From Candidatus Iainarchaeum sp. (lineage in GTDB: Archaea; Iainarchaeota; Iainarchaeia; Iainarchaeales; DTGL01), in assembly GCA_026396995.1 (NCBI GenBank), contig JAPLVS010000075.1, positions 1 to 33,787 of the forward strand: a DNA stretch of 33,787 nucleotides. The letters run 5' to 3'. Positions 17,990 to 26,220 of the stretch are shown here, in pieces. The notes beneath the pieces were generated by a model. It was not told where the DNA came from. It did not search any database and worked only from the letters and a program-made list of their open reading frames with translations. Every line of letters starts with the position of its first letter. Position 1 is the first letter of the stretch. A program made the translations under genes and the position numbers.

Positions 17990-20263
17990 TCATCCCGAAT
18001 AGAAGCTCTCAATCCATTTAGGCTTTTCAGGTTCCTTGCCGCTTGCCAGCATTTCCTTCCATTTTTCGTCTGTAAGCCTGTCATTCATGGGCCACTTGAA
18101 TTCATGGTAAGAGAATACCGGCCCTGCGCCTAGCAGAATCCTTCCGTCAGGCACCTTGTACGCTACAACCATTGTCCTCAGGTATCCGGTGCCTTCCTCG
18201 AGAACCTTTCCCTCGGGAGTGCAGGTATGGACGTCTGCGATGATTGTTGTTTCCTTGCCCTTCTCCAGCTCTTCGTCGTAATCCAATCCTGCAACAGCCC
18301 ACTCGAGGCTGGCACCGAAGGATTTGATGAAAGCATAGTCTTCCTTGCCCAATTCTTTGTTCTCAAGCTCCTGCTTTGAGAGGTCGAGCACTCTTTTGAG
18401 GATTTCGCTGAGACTTTCTATCCTTTCTTGCGCTTTTTCGCTCAAAACGCCCCTTTCCTTCAGTCCCTTCAATGTCATTTCGTTCAATGCAAGCAGGCGC
18501 GCATAGAATTCAGGCACAGGCTCGACATAGCCCACAGCCTCCTTTTCAACCGGCATTGCGGTTTCAACCATTGTATAACTTTGCTTTGCGTAAAGGATTG
18601 TGTCGTGCCTTAACTGCGCCCAAGAGCCCAGCGCTGCATTCAACTGCTTGTCTTTCCATGTTGTTCCCTGCATAAAGGTAGGATATCCTTCCCCGTAATC
18701 CCCCAAAAGCGCTTTGATGGAATAGAGCCAGCTCCAGTAAAGGTTTTGGTTCCAGCCATTTTCGCCAATTGCATTGAATTCCGCCTTCAGCTTGTTTACC
18801 CTGTCGTTATAGGTTTCATCCACTTCCTTGTAGTCGGCATCGCCTTCCGCTTCAATTATTTCAAGCTCCCTGTCCGAGCCGAAAACCGCCATAACGTCAA
18901 GCCCGCGCGGATAGCCGCGGATATCGCGAATGCCTGAAAATGCTTTTGTGAACGGGTTTCCCTGCCCTGTGTAGCCCATGTTTACAAGCCTCTGGAACAT
19001 GTAAGAATCCGGGATGAACCTTTGGCCCATTAAGCGCATGCCTTTTGTATCTTCAAGCACTTCGTTGAGCTTTTCATTGGTTACTGGCGGTGCAACTTCA
19101 ATGTTGCCTGTCCCTCCATAGATGAGCGGGGAGCGCATCTTTGCAAGTTCTGCCTTGACTTCCAGGAGCTTGCCCTCGTCTGCGAGCTCTGCGGCTCCGG
19201 CTCCGCCGCCGAACACGGTTACTATTGCATCCATGTATTCGTACGGAGTCAAATCGTCTGCAAGGCCGACATAAAAGGCTGTAACGTCGTACATTCTGTC
19301 CCAGATATCGCTGGCTTTCCTGCCTTCAACCGAAACGCCTTGCAGCGAGCCGGCTATAAGCAGCGCCTCCATTGTCTGTATTTTTGCATCATATTCTGAA
19401 ACAATGCACTCCGGAGAATCACAGCCTTTCAAAAGGAAGCTCATTCTCCCGTACCACATCAGCGCCTTGAAGTATTTTTTCAGGTTTTCCGAGCGCGTGT
19501 AATGGCCTCTCGGAAGGTATTGGGAATAATCCTCCTGGTAAACGAAAATCTGGCTTTTCGCAAAGCCCTCGTGCTTTTCAATCAGTTCGATTTCTTTATC
19601 AACATCCGCCTGCACGTAGGACGGGATTTCAGCTGTAGGGTTCAAGAGCTTCAGGCCCACAGAAAAGAATGCTGCATTCCTTTTGGCCGCCTCCTTAAGG
19701 TCCCCCTCCGATGAATCGTATTTTTTCATCGAGTCGGCAAGCATCGCCCTGCTCAGCAGGGTAATGTCATTAAAGAATTCTTTTTCCTCGATTTCCTTCA
19801 GGGTTTCGTCGAATTGTATGTGGTACAAGTGCAGGAGCGAATCAGAGGTAACGAACACCGGCACTTCTTTGCCCTCAAGCCCCTTATAGAAAGCGACAAC
19901 GTCGTCGGTTTTCCCGCTGTCAAAAACCATGAACCCGTTTTTCTCGAGAAGGCTTGGATCTGAAAAGCCGAGCTTTTCCTTTACTGCGGAATAATTCTCT
20001 ATCTTGCTTGTGTCAAGCGGAAGCGTGTATTGCTCTATCTGCGGGCTTGCCGAGGAATCCTCGGCCGCATATTCCGCTGCAAACGAGCCTTTTTTCAGGC
20101 TGACTGTCTGCACCGGTGTGGCCGTAGGCTGTGGCGTTGGCTGTGCTGGCGAAACAGCGGGAGTTGGTGTCGGGCTTGGCCCGGGCCCTGGCTGCGAGCA
20201 GCCTACAAGCAAAATCCCGAAAACAGCCACTAAAGAGAGTATTCCGAAAACAGCCTTCTTCAA
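17990..20263 (-). CDS. DUF3160-family lipoprotein
   Basis: A 757-residue exported protein. The N-terminus MKKAVFGILSLVAVFGILLV is followed by a lipobox Cys at residue 22 and a short Thr-Pro/Pro-rich tether (residues 24-48). The region VPVFVTSDSLLHLYHIQFDE together with the preceding KNGFMVFD is characteristic of DUF3160, a family without known function found in bacteria and archaea. The domain fills the rest of the chain. Translation begins at TTG 20263 with Shine-Dalgarno AAGGTGAT a few bases upstream, and TATA ATTTAAATAG at 20294-20304. The competing GTG/ATG at 20270-20273 opens another frame of only 86 codons. It is probably lipid-anchored outside the cell. It stands alone between two promoters. 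Confidence 0.85.
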   Translation of the reverse strand: MKKAVFGILSLVAVFGILLVGCSQPGPGPSPTPTPAVSPAQPTPQPTATPVQTVSLKKGSFAAEYAAEDSSASPQIEQYTLPLDTSKIENYSAVKEKLGFSDPSLLEKNGFMVFDSGKTDDVVAFYKGLEGKEVPVFVTSDSLLHLYHIQFDETLKEIEEKEFFNDITLLSRAMLADSMKKYDSSEGDLKEAAKRNAAFFSVGLKLLNPTAEIPSYVQADVDKEIELIEKHEGFAKSQIFVYQEDYSQYLPRGHYTRSENLKKYFKALMWYGRMSFLLKGCDSPECIVSEYDAKIQTMEALLIAGSLQGVSVEGRKASDIWDRMYDVTAFYVGLADDLTPYEYMDAIVTVFGGGAGAAELADEGKLLEVKAELAKMRSPLIYGGTGNIEVAPPVTNEKLNEVLEDTKGMRLMGQRFIPDSYMFQRLVNMGYTGQGNPFTKAFSGIRDIRGYPRGLDVMAVFGSDRELEIIEAEGDADYKEVDETYNDRVNKLKAEFNAIGENGWNQNLYWSWLYSIKALLGDYGEGYPTFMQGTTWKDKQLNAALGSWAQLRHDTILYAKQSYTMVETAMPVEKEAVGYVEPVPEFYARLLALNEMTLKGLKERGVLSEKAQERIESLSEILKRVLDLSKQELENKELGKEDYAFIKSFGASLEWAVAGLDYDEELEKGKETTIIADVHTCTPEGKVLEEGTGYLRTMVVAYKVPDGRILLGAGPVFSYHEFKWPMNDRLTDEKWKEMLASGKEPEKPKWIESFYSG

Positions 20264-20320
20264 GAAACATCACCTTATCTAATTGGCTTTCAACTATTTA
20301 AATCTAATTGCAAACTGTTC

Positions 20321-20350
20321 GGTTAAGGCCTGCTTCCGCTGAAACTGGAA
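20321..20350. repeat. Degenerate 3'-end element, copy B
   Basis: In plus sense GGTTAAGGCCTGCTTCCGCT continues with GAAACTGGAA. It aligns with copies A, C and D, and lies 25 nt past the stop of the minus-strand gene at 20375. Confidence 0.45.
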
Positions 20351-20374
20351 AGCCGGTTCAAGAACCAGGCAGTG

Positions 20375-20944
20375 TCATTCCATGTCTGTTGTTTTTTCGT
20401 TGAGGGCTTTCAGGAGAACCCTGAGCACCATGAGGTCTGCGCTAACGATTCGTTCTCCAAAAACAAATGGACGACCTGCTTTGCGCTCTTCCCTCAGTTC
20501 TCCTTTTTTTAGGAGTTCCAGTTCGCCTTGTTCTTTTTCCAGCTGGCCTTTGAAAAGCGCTATCGCGGATTGCCTTTCCGCGGCAGGCAACTGCCCTACA
20601 CGTTCCAGGAAAGTGCCAATGTTGGCCAGGGCTTTTTCCTGGATTCTTTTCTGCATGAAAAGAAAACCGCGGGCATTGAATGGCTTTCCGGCCTTTTCTT
20701 GGCGCTCATACCGACCCAGCGCATCCCTCAATTCAAACCTTGCGCCCCACATATAGGAGTGCATAAAAGCGGTGTTTGCTTCCACTGTGGCTTTGCCGAA
20801 GGCCGCTTCAAGGGCTTCTCTGCTAGGAAGTCCTTCACGGTTAATGCGTTGGTCAGCCGCAGGCTCGCTCTTAGGGCTGCCCAACAATTTTTCATAGAAT
20901 TTGTCCCTTTTGCCTCTTTCTTCAGGCCTGCGCGCTTTAGGCAT
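20375..20944 (-). CDS. Unknown helical cytoplasmic protein
   Basis: A 189-residue soluble protein, strongly charged and predicted mainly helical (QKRIQEKALANIGTFLERVG; KGQLEKEQGELELLKKGEL). There is no signal, membrane segment or recognised motif. ATG 20944 lies about 26 nt from TATA GAATATATTC (20966-20975), so it is probably leaderless with its own promoter despite only 42 nt separating it from the upstream regulator gene. I cannot assign a function. The ORF is long and uses the same codon style as its neighbours, so I take it as real. Confidence 0.65.
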   Translation of the reverse strand: MPKARRPEERGKRDKFYEKLLGSPKSEPAADQRINREGLPSREALEAAFGKATVEANTAFMHSYMWGARFELRDALGRYERQEKAGKPFNARGFLFMQKRIQEKALANIGTFLERVGQLPAAERQSAIALFKGQLEKEQGELELLKKGELREERKAGRPFVFGERIVSADLMVLRVLLKALNEKTTDME

Positions 20945-20986
20945 ACAAAACTATTTCTCAAACATGAATATATTCTTTTCTCATTT

Positions 20987-21376
20987 TCATCTCGCAACAG
21001 TTCTTGCCATCTCTTTTGCCTCGATTTTGGCGAGAGGGATTACGATTACGCTCTTTGCTATTTGTGGCGCAATGTTTTTGCCTTTTTTTTCCATCTTCAC
21101 AATCTGGAATTTTTCCAAAAGGTAAAGGTCTCGGAGCACAGCGGTTAGCTTCCTGCCGGCCAGCCTGCTCAGTTCTGTCACATTCGCCGGCCTTTTATCC
21201 CGCAGTATTTTCACCAGTTCAAGCCTTTTTTTCGTGAAAACGCTGCTGATTTCCTCCTGCGAGAGGCTAAGCAAAAGGGCTTCGTTCGGATACGCAGAGG
21301 GATTATCCCAAACCTTCGAAAGGTATTCTTTTACAGAACGCCATTTTCCATCGTCCATTTCATGCTTAAGTTTCAT
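20987..21376 (-). CDS. Winged-helix transcriptional regulator
   Basis: About 129 residues from ATG 21376 (MKLKHEMDDGKW); the track start nine bases upstream lies nearer the TATA box. The middle holds a winged helix: KKRLELVKILRDKRPANVTE, then LSRLAGRKLTAVLRDLYLLE as the recognition helix, and FQIVKMEKKGKNIAPQ as the wing. It resembles the ArsR/MarR-like single-domain regulators of archaea often called HVO_A0114-type or COG4190. The N-terminal 45 residues are an added segment. The promoter carries a palindrome over the TATA box, so autorepression is likely. Whether it also controls the adjacent helical protein is unknown. Confidence 0.8.
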   Translation of the reverse strand: MKLKHEMDDGKWRSVKEYLSKVWDNPSAYPNEALLLSLSQEEISSVFTKKRLELVKILRDKRPANVTELSRLAGRKLTAVLRDLYLLEKFQIVKMEKKGKNIAPQIAKSVIVIPLAKIEAKEMARTVAR

Positions 21377-21415
21377 ACTATACATTTAATGTTTAGTATG
21401 CTTATTTAAGCATAC
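21374..21415 (-). promoter_or_regulatory. Promoter and palindromic operator of the winged-helix regulator
   Basis: GTATGCTTATTTAAGCATAC (21396-21415) is an inverted repeat with 9-bp arms that contains the TATA element CTTAAATAAG. A second inverted pair, CATACTA (21374-21380) and TAGTATG (21394-21400), overlaps it and reaches the start codon. Binding here would block TBP and initiation, consistent with autoregulation. Confidence 0.65.
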
Positions 21416-21445
21416 CTTGCCAAAAAGAATTCTTTCGGAACCCGC

Positions 21446-21484
21446 TTTTAAACCGCTTCAGGGCGCGCTTCCGGTGAACTGGCA
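21446..21484. repeat. Degenerate 3'-end element, copy C
   Basis: In plus sense TTTTAAACCGCTTCAGGGCG continues with CGCTTCCGGTGAACTGGCA. It aligns with A, B and D, and lies past the stop of the minus-strand gene at 21522. Confidence 0.5.
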
Positions 21485-21521
21485 GAACATTTGCAGAACT
21501 AGGCAACAGCCTAGCGGACTG

Positions 21522-21953
21522 TTACTTTTTCTTCTTTCTAAGTGCTAGAATTATGGCCAAAAAGGCAACCAGTATTATGATACAGGTTATGACACCAGAG
21601 AACAATGTGTCATACAGGTGGTTTTCATATATTTCCCCATATGACGCCCTCTTGCTTAGCACCCCTATGCCGCCGTCGCCTTTTCCTTGAACAAAGTTGA
21701 ATCCAAGTTCACTGCAACAGTTGTAAATTGAACTGGTTGTACATTTCCCGTATGGAGTGGTGAAAGAGTTGTCATCCCAATAATATGCCTCCCAGCCGGC
21801 TGGGAGATCATAATAGACTAATATTTCGTCTCCTCCCCAAAATATTCCGCACTCCTTTGTTTGCGGGTTTATTGCCAGCGCTTGCGGTAGTGGGGCTGCT
21901 GAAACAGAAATCAGACAAACCGAAAGCAATGCCAAGGCAACCGCTTTCTTCAT
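21522..21953 (-). CDS. Small secreted or membrane protein with C-terminal anchor
   Basis: A 143-residue protein. Signal peptide (KKAVALALLSVCLISVSAAP), a roughly 90-residue extracellular domain with four cysteines (TKECGIFWGG; YGKCTTSSIYNCCSELGFNF) and aromatic residues, then one transmembrane helix (SGVITCIIILVAFLAIILAL) and a short basic tail (RKKKK). It is therefore a miniature type-I membrane protein. ATG 21953 lies about 25 nt from TATA TTAAATATAG. The family is not recognised. It is probably surface-exposed and disulfide-stabilised (inference). Confidence 0.75.
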   Translation of the reverse strand: MKKAVALALLSVCLISVSAAPLPQALAINPQTKECGIFWGGDEILVYYDLPAGWEAYYWDDNSFTTPYGKCTTSSIYNCCSELGFNFVQGKGDGGIGVLSKRASYGEIYENHLYDTLFSGVITCIIILVAFLAIILALRKKKK

Positions 21954-22006
21954 GTGATTAATTAGTGCGATGCCTATATTTAATTCTTTTTATTGCATTT
22001 AAGCAG

Positions 22007-22033
22007 AAGCAGGGAATAATGAAGAGATAATCC
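22007..22033. repeat. 27-bp direct repeat, copy 2 (downstream of methyltransferase)
   Basis: Begins AAGCAGGGAATAATGAAGAG and is identical over 27 bp to 22754-22780. Copy 1 overlaps the outer arm of the 23S processing stem, so this copy looks like a displaced piece of the rRNA flank. Confidence 0.85.
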
Positions 22034-22063
22034 AACACGGGCCATGGCGTTTTTTTCGCGTTG

Positions 22064-22103
22064 CGTTAAACCGTTCCAGGTTTGGCTTCCGCTGAATCCG
22101 GAA
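22064..22103. repeat. Degenerate 3'-end element, copy D
   Basis: In plus sense GTTAAACCGTTCCAGGTTTG continues with GCTTCCGCTGAATCCGGAA. It aligns with A-C and lies 10 nt past the stop of the minus-strand gene at 22113. Confidence 0.5.
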
Positions 22104-22112
22104 AGAATCCAC

Positions 22113-22712
22113 CTACTTTCTCGGCTTGCTTACGACAAGAATCCACGGCCAGAGCTCCGGGTTTTGTGAATCAGCATGGTCGTGCTGCCAATATGTAGTG
22201 ATTTCTTCTTTTTTTGCCGGCCTGAATATTTTGACTTTGAAGCCGACCTCGGCCAGTTCCGGAATCGCTTCTTCCAGGAATCTTTTTGCCTCGGAAATTT
22301 TAAAGCGCCCTCCGGGGACAAGCCTGTCAAAAACCAATCGAAAAAGCTTCCCGTACCTTGGAGTGCTTTTGGCAGTCCAAAGCGAGTCAGCAGCGCTTAT
22401 GACCATTTTCATTTGAAAATATTTAACGCTGTTCGGTTTGTAATCTTTTTCCAGTTCGGAATGGAAATCGCCCCTGGTGATCTCGACCGTGCTTCCGCCT
22501 TTTACCGGGATTTGTTCAGTTTCAGGCGCCTCTATGTCAATTCCGTGCAGTTTTCTCCCTTTTTTCTTTGCAAAGCGCAACAGGTCGGCCGGTTTTGGGC
22601 CCGGCCCCAATTCCACGGCGTTTATTATTCCGGGCATGCGTTTTTTCTGCCTCTCGGCAATAAGTCTTTTCACTCGTTTTCTATGCCAGGGGGCGGCCAG
22701 CCTTTTCAGCAT
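22113..22712 (-). CDS. Predicted class I SAM-dependent methyltransferase
   Basis: The track ORF starts at 22808 inside the 23S flank. ATG 22712 (MLKRLAAPWHRKRVKRLI) lies 25 nt from a TATA element (CTTTTTATTTTC), giving 199 residues. The Rossmann SAM-binding motif is AVELGPGPKPADL (about residues 31-43), followed by an acidic second strand (LHGIDIEAPE), and later LVPGGRFKISEAK, which resembles the strand-4/5 region of class I enzymes. A basic N-terminus could contact RNA. The gene directly follows the rRNA operon on the same strand, so an rRNA-linked role is tempting but unproven. It is bracketed by 27-bp direct repeats, suggesting insertion or duplication. Confidence 0.7.
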   Translation of the reverse strand: MLKRLAAPWHRKRVKRLIAERQKKRMPGIINAVELGPGPKPADLLRFAKKKGRKLHGIDIEAPETEQIPVKGGSTVEITRGDFHSELEKDYKPNSVKYFQMKMVISAADSLWTAKSTPRYGKLFRLVFDRLVPGGRFKISEAKRFLEEAIPELAEVGFKVKIFRPAKKEEITTYWQHDHADSQNPELWPWILVVSKPRK

Positions 22713-22731
22713 GTAAATAGTTAGCCGTATA

Positions 22732-22743
22732 GAAAATAAAAAG
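22732..22743 (-). promoter_or_regulatory. TATA box of the methyltransferase gene
   Basis: Minus-strand CTTTTTATTTTC is centred about 25 nt upstream of ATG 22712; it excludes the longer ORF start inside the 23S flank. Confidence 0.5.
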
Positions 22744-22753
22744 TGAATGCAAA

Positions 22754-22780
22754 AAGCAGGGAATAATGAAGAGATAATCC
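22754..22780. repeat. 27-bp direct repeat, copy 1 (23S 3' flank)
   Basis: Identical to 22007-22033. On the minus strand it includes GGATTATCTCTTC, which continues the 3' arm of the 23S processing stem. Confidence 0.85.
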
Positions 22781-22806
22781 TGCATAGGCACAATTGCTTT
22801 GGCTTC
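22776..22806 (-). other. 23S rRNA processing stem, 3' arm
   Basis: Pairs with 25836-25866. ATTGTGCCTATGCAGGAT is an uninterrupted 18-bp match to the 5' arm, and the rest of the 31-nt arm pairs with isolated mismatches. Such stems bracket archaeal pre-23S RNA and guide excision. Confidence 0.8.
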
Positions 22807-22809
22807 AAG

Positions 22810-25800
22810 ATTGCGAAAAGCGTAACCTCGGGTTTTTAGTGTCAGTGGACTGAAGAGCTCGCCGAAGCTTGCTCCTTACATCTCTGACCTATCAAGCCGG
22901 TGTTATACCGACACCCTCGTCCCTAGCGCTTTGCACCGTAATGCAAAGTGTTCGGGAACGGCTGTCTCTTTTCAGGGAATGCTTCAAGCTTAGATGCTTT
23001 CAGCTTTTATCATTTACAGCGTAGCTACCCGGCTTTGCCTTGTCAGACAACCGGTAAACCAGTGGCTGCGACTCCAGGTTCCTCTCGTACTGGTGGAATC
23101 TTTCCCTCAGACAACCAACACCTCCAACAGATAGTATCCAAACTGGCTCGCACCGTTCTCAACCCAACTAACGTAGGGCTTTAATGGGTTAACACCTCCA
23201 CCCTTGGCTGCTTATGCACAGCCAGGATGCCCTGAGACGACGGCGAAGTATCAAACCGCGGGGTCGATGTGGACTCTCACCCGCGACGGATCCATTACCC
23301 CCAAGGTAAGTTCACTATCAGACTAGGGCCCCTCTAAAGGGCACACTAGCGTTCACTAGACCGTGCTTTCGCAACAAGGTTTCTTGCTGTGTGAAACCCT
23401 GTAAAGCCTGCTTTTACTCTTATATTCTAAAGCGAATTTCTGACTCGCCTGAGCAGACCTTTGGATACCCCTGATATCTTTTCAGGGGTGTACCGCCCCA
23501 GTCCAACTGCCCGGCTAATGGTGTCCTCTTGCGAGTAAGCGAGACAGTTTTATAGGGATGGTGTTACATCGTTGCATCCAAGTTTCCTGACGAAAACTCT
23601 TCGATTGCTCCCATCTACTCTATACTTACAAAACCGGCTCACAGCATCAGCTTGCAGTAAACCTCTGTGGGGTCTTCTCTTCCCGTTGGAAGTCCGCGGC
23701 ATGCTCACCGCGTATCGCGTTCATCGGACTGAAGTCAGGGACAGTAGGGATCTCGTTGCTTCATTGGTGCAAGCCGGCATTAAACCGGCAAGGTATTACG
23801 CTACCATGAGAGCCTCAGAGTTAGGCCCGCTCTTTACCAGCGCTTAATTCCCTTGGACGGGAAGTTCACGTACTGGCAGTGAGCAGAGGTCAGCCCCTAT
23901 ACACACCCTTGCGGGCTTGCAGGGACCTGTGTTTTTACTAAACAGTCGGACCCCCCTTGCTATTGAAACCAGGCATTCTCATGCCTGGCACCCTTTGTAC
24001 CTAAGATACAGGGCTATTTTGCCGAATTCCCTTGACTTCATTACTCCGTTACGCCTAAGCTTGTTCAGCTAGGGGCACCCCTCTCGGTTCTCGGTACGGT
24101 TATCTGAAATCCTTGCCGTAAACCTTTTCACTGGCTCCAGGCCTCAGCCGAACCTTGCGGCTATTCCCCTCTTTAGCCCTTTTCACACCATTACGGTTCT
24201 CCAAGGACTTATAAGGGTTAAGGCCATCGACACTAGGCCTCAGCCTAGCCCGAAGCAACAGTTTACAGCCATTCGTTACCGAAATCGTATTCAGACAGTA
24301 CAGGAATATGAACCTGTTTCCCTTTCTCTCCCACCGTGTTACGGGGAAGATTAGGACCGACTGACCCTTAGCTAATAGTTAGCGCTAAGGAACCCTGGCC
24401 CTTTCGGCGGAAGGGATTCTCACCCTTCAATCGTTATTACTTGCCCAAGGATCCATACATCCGGCGGATTCACAGGACATCACTGCCCTGCTTTCACTCC
24501 ACCGGATTACCCCCTTACTGGTTGGCAGCTTGCGCTGCCCCCCAAGGTTTCGGCAGCCGGTTTTAGCCCAGATTATCTTTCGGGGCCTTTGTCCTAGGTA
24601 GGTGAGCTATTACGCACTCTTTAGAGGGTGGCTGCTTCTAAGCCAACCTTCCTACTGTTTAAGGGCAGAGACACCCTTTGTTAGTGACACTTAACCGGCA
24701 TTTGTGGGCCTTAACCTTGGTCCGGGTTGTTCCCCTCCAAGACTAGCGGGTTACCCGCCAGCCCCCACTCCAGCCTTCTATGGCGGCTGCAGCTTCGGAG
24801 TTTGAAAAGAAAGCCGGTCCTTTCGAACCGATACTTTCTACTCAGTATCTCTACACAGCAGTCTGCCTCAGGCTAGGCTATCCTTCGGGATACTTCAGGG
24901 GGAGCCTGCAATCGCCAAGCGCGAATCGTATATCGCGCCTATTCCCAGGTCACCCGAGCAGATAGACTAGTACCGGTTGAAGTCCTCCACCCCTCGCAGG
25001 AGGGGCTTCGACTTGCCCAGGAATAGATCGCTTGGCTTCAGGTCTTGCCCCAGTGACTAAGGCGCGAGAACACCCGTTCCCTCACCGCATTTCGCGGCTG
25101 TGGAACCATCGGTTTCCCTTCGGCTGCTCCTTTGACAGGATTAGCCTTGCCACTAGGACAAACTCCCTTGGTCGTGATTCTAGACGAACGGCGCAACCCC
25201 GGTCCACAAACTCGCTTGTTCCCTTGCGAAAACTCGCTTCGTTTGCTTCGTACCTTTCGGGCCGCGCCCGCCTGTCGCCATCTAATTTCAAACGCTTTTC
25301 AGCCCCCGTTAGGGGTGCTTTTCAACCTTCCTTCACAGTACTAGTACGCTATCGGTCTCAACTTGTGTTTAGAATTGGGAGTTAAAGACTCCCGTTTTCG
25401 CGAGCAACATCCAATGCACGCTACTCTTGAACTCGGCAATAATCCATTACACTTCAGCTTACACGGCTTTCACGCTCTATGGCGCCCCGTTCCAGGGGAC
25501 TTCTGCTTCAATGCTTTGGACTTAACCAAGCCAACACCACATCCCCACTATATTGCTATAGCGGATTCGGTTTGTTCTCTGCCGTTTTTTCTCGCTGATA
25601 CTGGCGGCATCTCGGTTGATTTCTTTTCCTGCGGTTACTAAGATGCTTCAATTCACCGCGTCTGCCTTTCCTTTCGGAACGATTCGGGAATCCAGGGTTC
25701 TAAGACCGCATGCGTCTCGCCCTGGCTTATCGCAGCTTGCTACGCCCTTCATCGACAGTTGAGCCTAGTTATCCACTAGATGGCTTATTGTTCAACGCTC

Positions 25801-25811
25801 TACGCAAACCC
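22810..25811 (-). rRNA. 23S ribosomal RNA
   Basis: Large-subunit rRNA of about 3.0 kb. Near the 5' end on the minus strand AAGCCATCTAGTGGATAACT matches the universal 5' region. The peptidyl-transferase and sarcin-ricin regions are recognisable (AGTACGAGAGGAACC near 23090). Mature ends are estimated from helix 1, where TTTGCGTAGAGCGT near 25809 pairs with ACGCTTTTCGCAA near 22811. Its length is normal for archaea, so no intron is indicated. The ORFs called inside are shadows. No 5S gene follows within the window. End positions are approximate to 5-10 nt. Confidence 0.96.
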
Positions 25812-25835
25812 CCAGCTTGCGCCAGGAGTTTTCGT

Positions 25836-25866
25836 GAAGTCAATGCCATTGTGCCTATGCAGGATC
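25836..25866 (-). other. 23S rRNA processing stem, 5' arm
   Basis: Minus-strand GATCCTGCATAGGCACAATG pairs with the arm at 22776-22806. Flanking GAAGA and TCTTC extend the helix past a two-base bulge. I could not find a canonical 3-4-3 bulge-helix-bulge in this stem. Confidence 0.8.
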
Positions 25867-25871
25867 ATCTT

Positions 25872-26040
25872 CTGTTAACAGGAGTTACTGTTAGTTAGCG
25901 CTAACAGAATCACTATTCCATTCCAAAAAAGCTTGGAATGGTCATCACCAATAATAATTGATGAACATAATACCGCTGAATGCGCCAAAATTTTCTTTCT
26001 TTTGGCCAACCTAGGATTTTCTTTTTTGTAAAAAGAAAAG
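25872..26040. other. tRNA-Ala/23S spacer with several strong hairpins
   Basis: Spacer of about 180 nt between the tRNA and the 23S stem. It holds palindromes CTGTTAACAG (25872-25881) and GTTAGCGCTAAC (25894-25905), and hairpins CCATTCCAA/TTGGAATGG (25918-25941), GCCAAAA/TTTTGGC (25984-26006) and TTTTCTTTTT/AAAAAGAAAA (26017-26039). No gene is visible. Confidence 0.6.
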
Positions 26041-26048
26041 CCCGGAAG

Positions 26049-26120
26049 TGGACCCAGCGGGAATCGAACCCGCGGCCTCAACCTTGCAAAGGTTGCGTCA
26101 TACCGCTAGACCATGGGCCC
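26049..26120 (-). tRNA. tRNA-Ala (anticodon UGC)
   Basis: A 72-nt tRNA in the 16S-23S spacer, the usual archaeal arrangement. The acceptor stem GGGCCCA pairs with TGGGTCC and contains the G3-U70 wobble that is the main identity element for AlaRS. The anticodon arm is CAACC-TTTGCAA-GGTTG, and the T arm GCGGG-TTCGATT-CCCGC. Discriminator base is A; the CCA end is not encoded (the next bases are CTT), so it must be added. No intron. Confidence 0.97.
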
Positions 26121-26174
26121 ACGCGTTTAATATTCCCCTAGGGAATATTTTTTATTTCCACGGGTTCTGTTTTT

Positions 26175-26204
26175 GTTTGAGGAGCCTTTCGGGCCAGTGC
26201 ACTG
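26175..26204 (-). other. 16S processing stem, 3' arm with bulge-helix-bulge
   Basis: Minus-strand order is CAGTGCACTGG, CCCG, AAA bulge, GGCTC, then CTCAAAC. It pairs with the arm at 27827-27857, forming the bulge-helix-bulge cut by archaeal splicing endonuclease during 16S release. Confidence 0.8.
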
Positions 26205-26220
26205 TTGGTGCTTAAATTTT

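Noticed and set aside
20013-20273. 86-codon minus ORF starting close to the expected transcription start
   Set aside because: Overlaps DUF3160 in another frame; the DUF3160 frame has a signal peptide, lipobox and 757 codons.
22113-22810. 5S rRNA after 23S
   Set aside because: No 5S-like sequence was found; the space holds the processing stem, direct repeat and methyltransferase gene.
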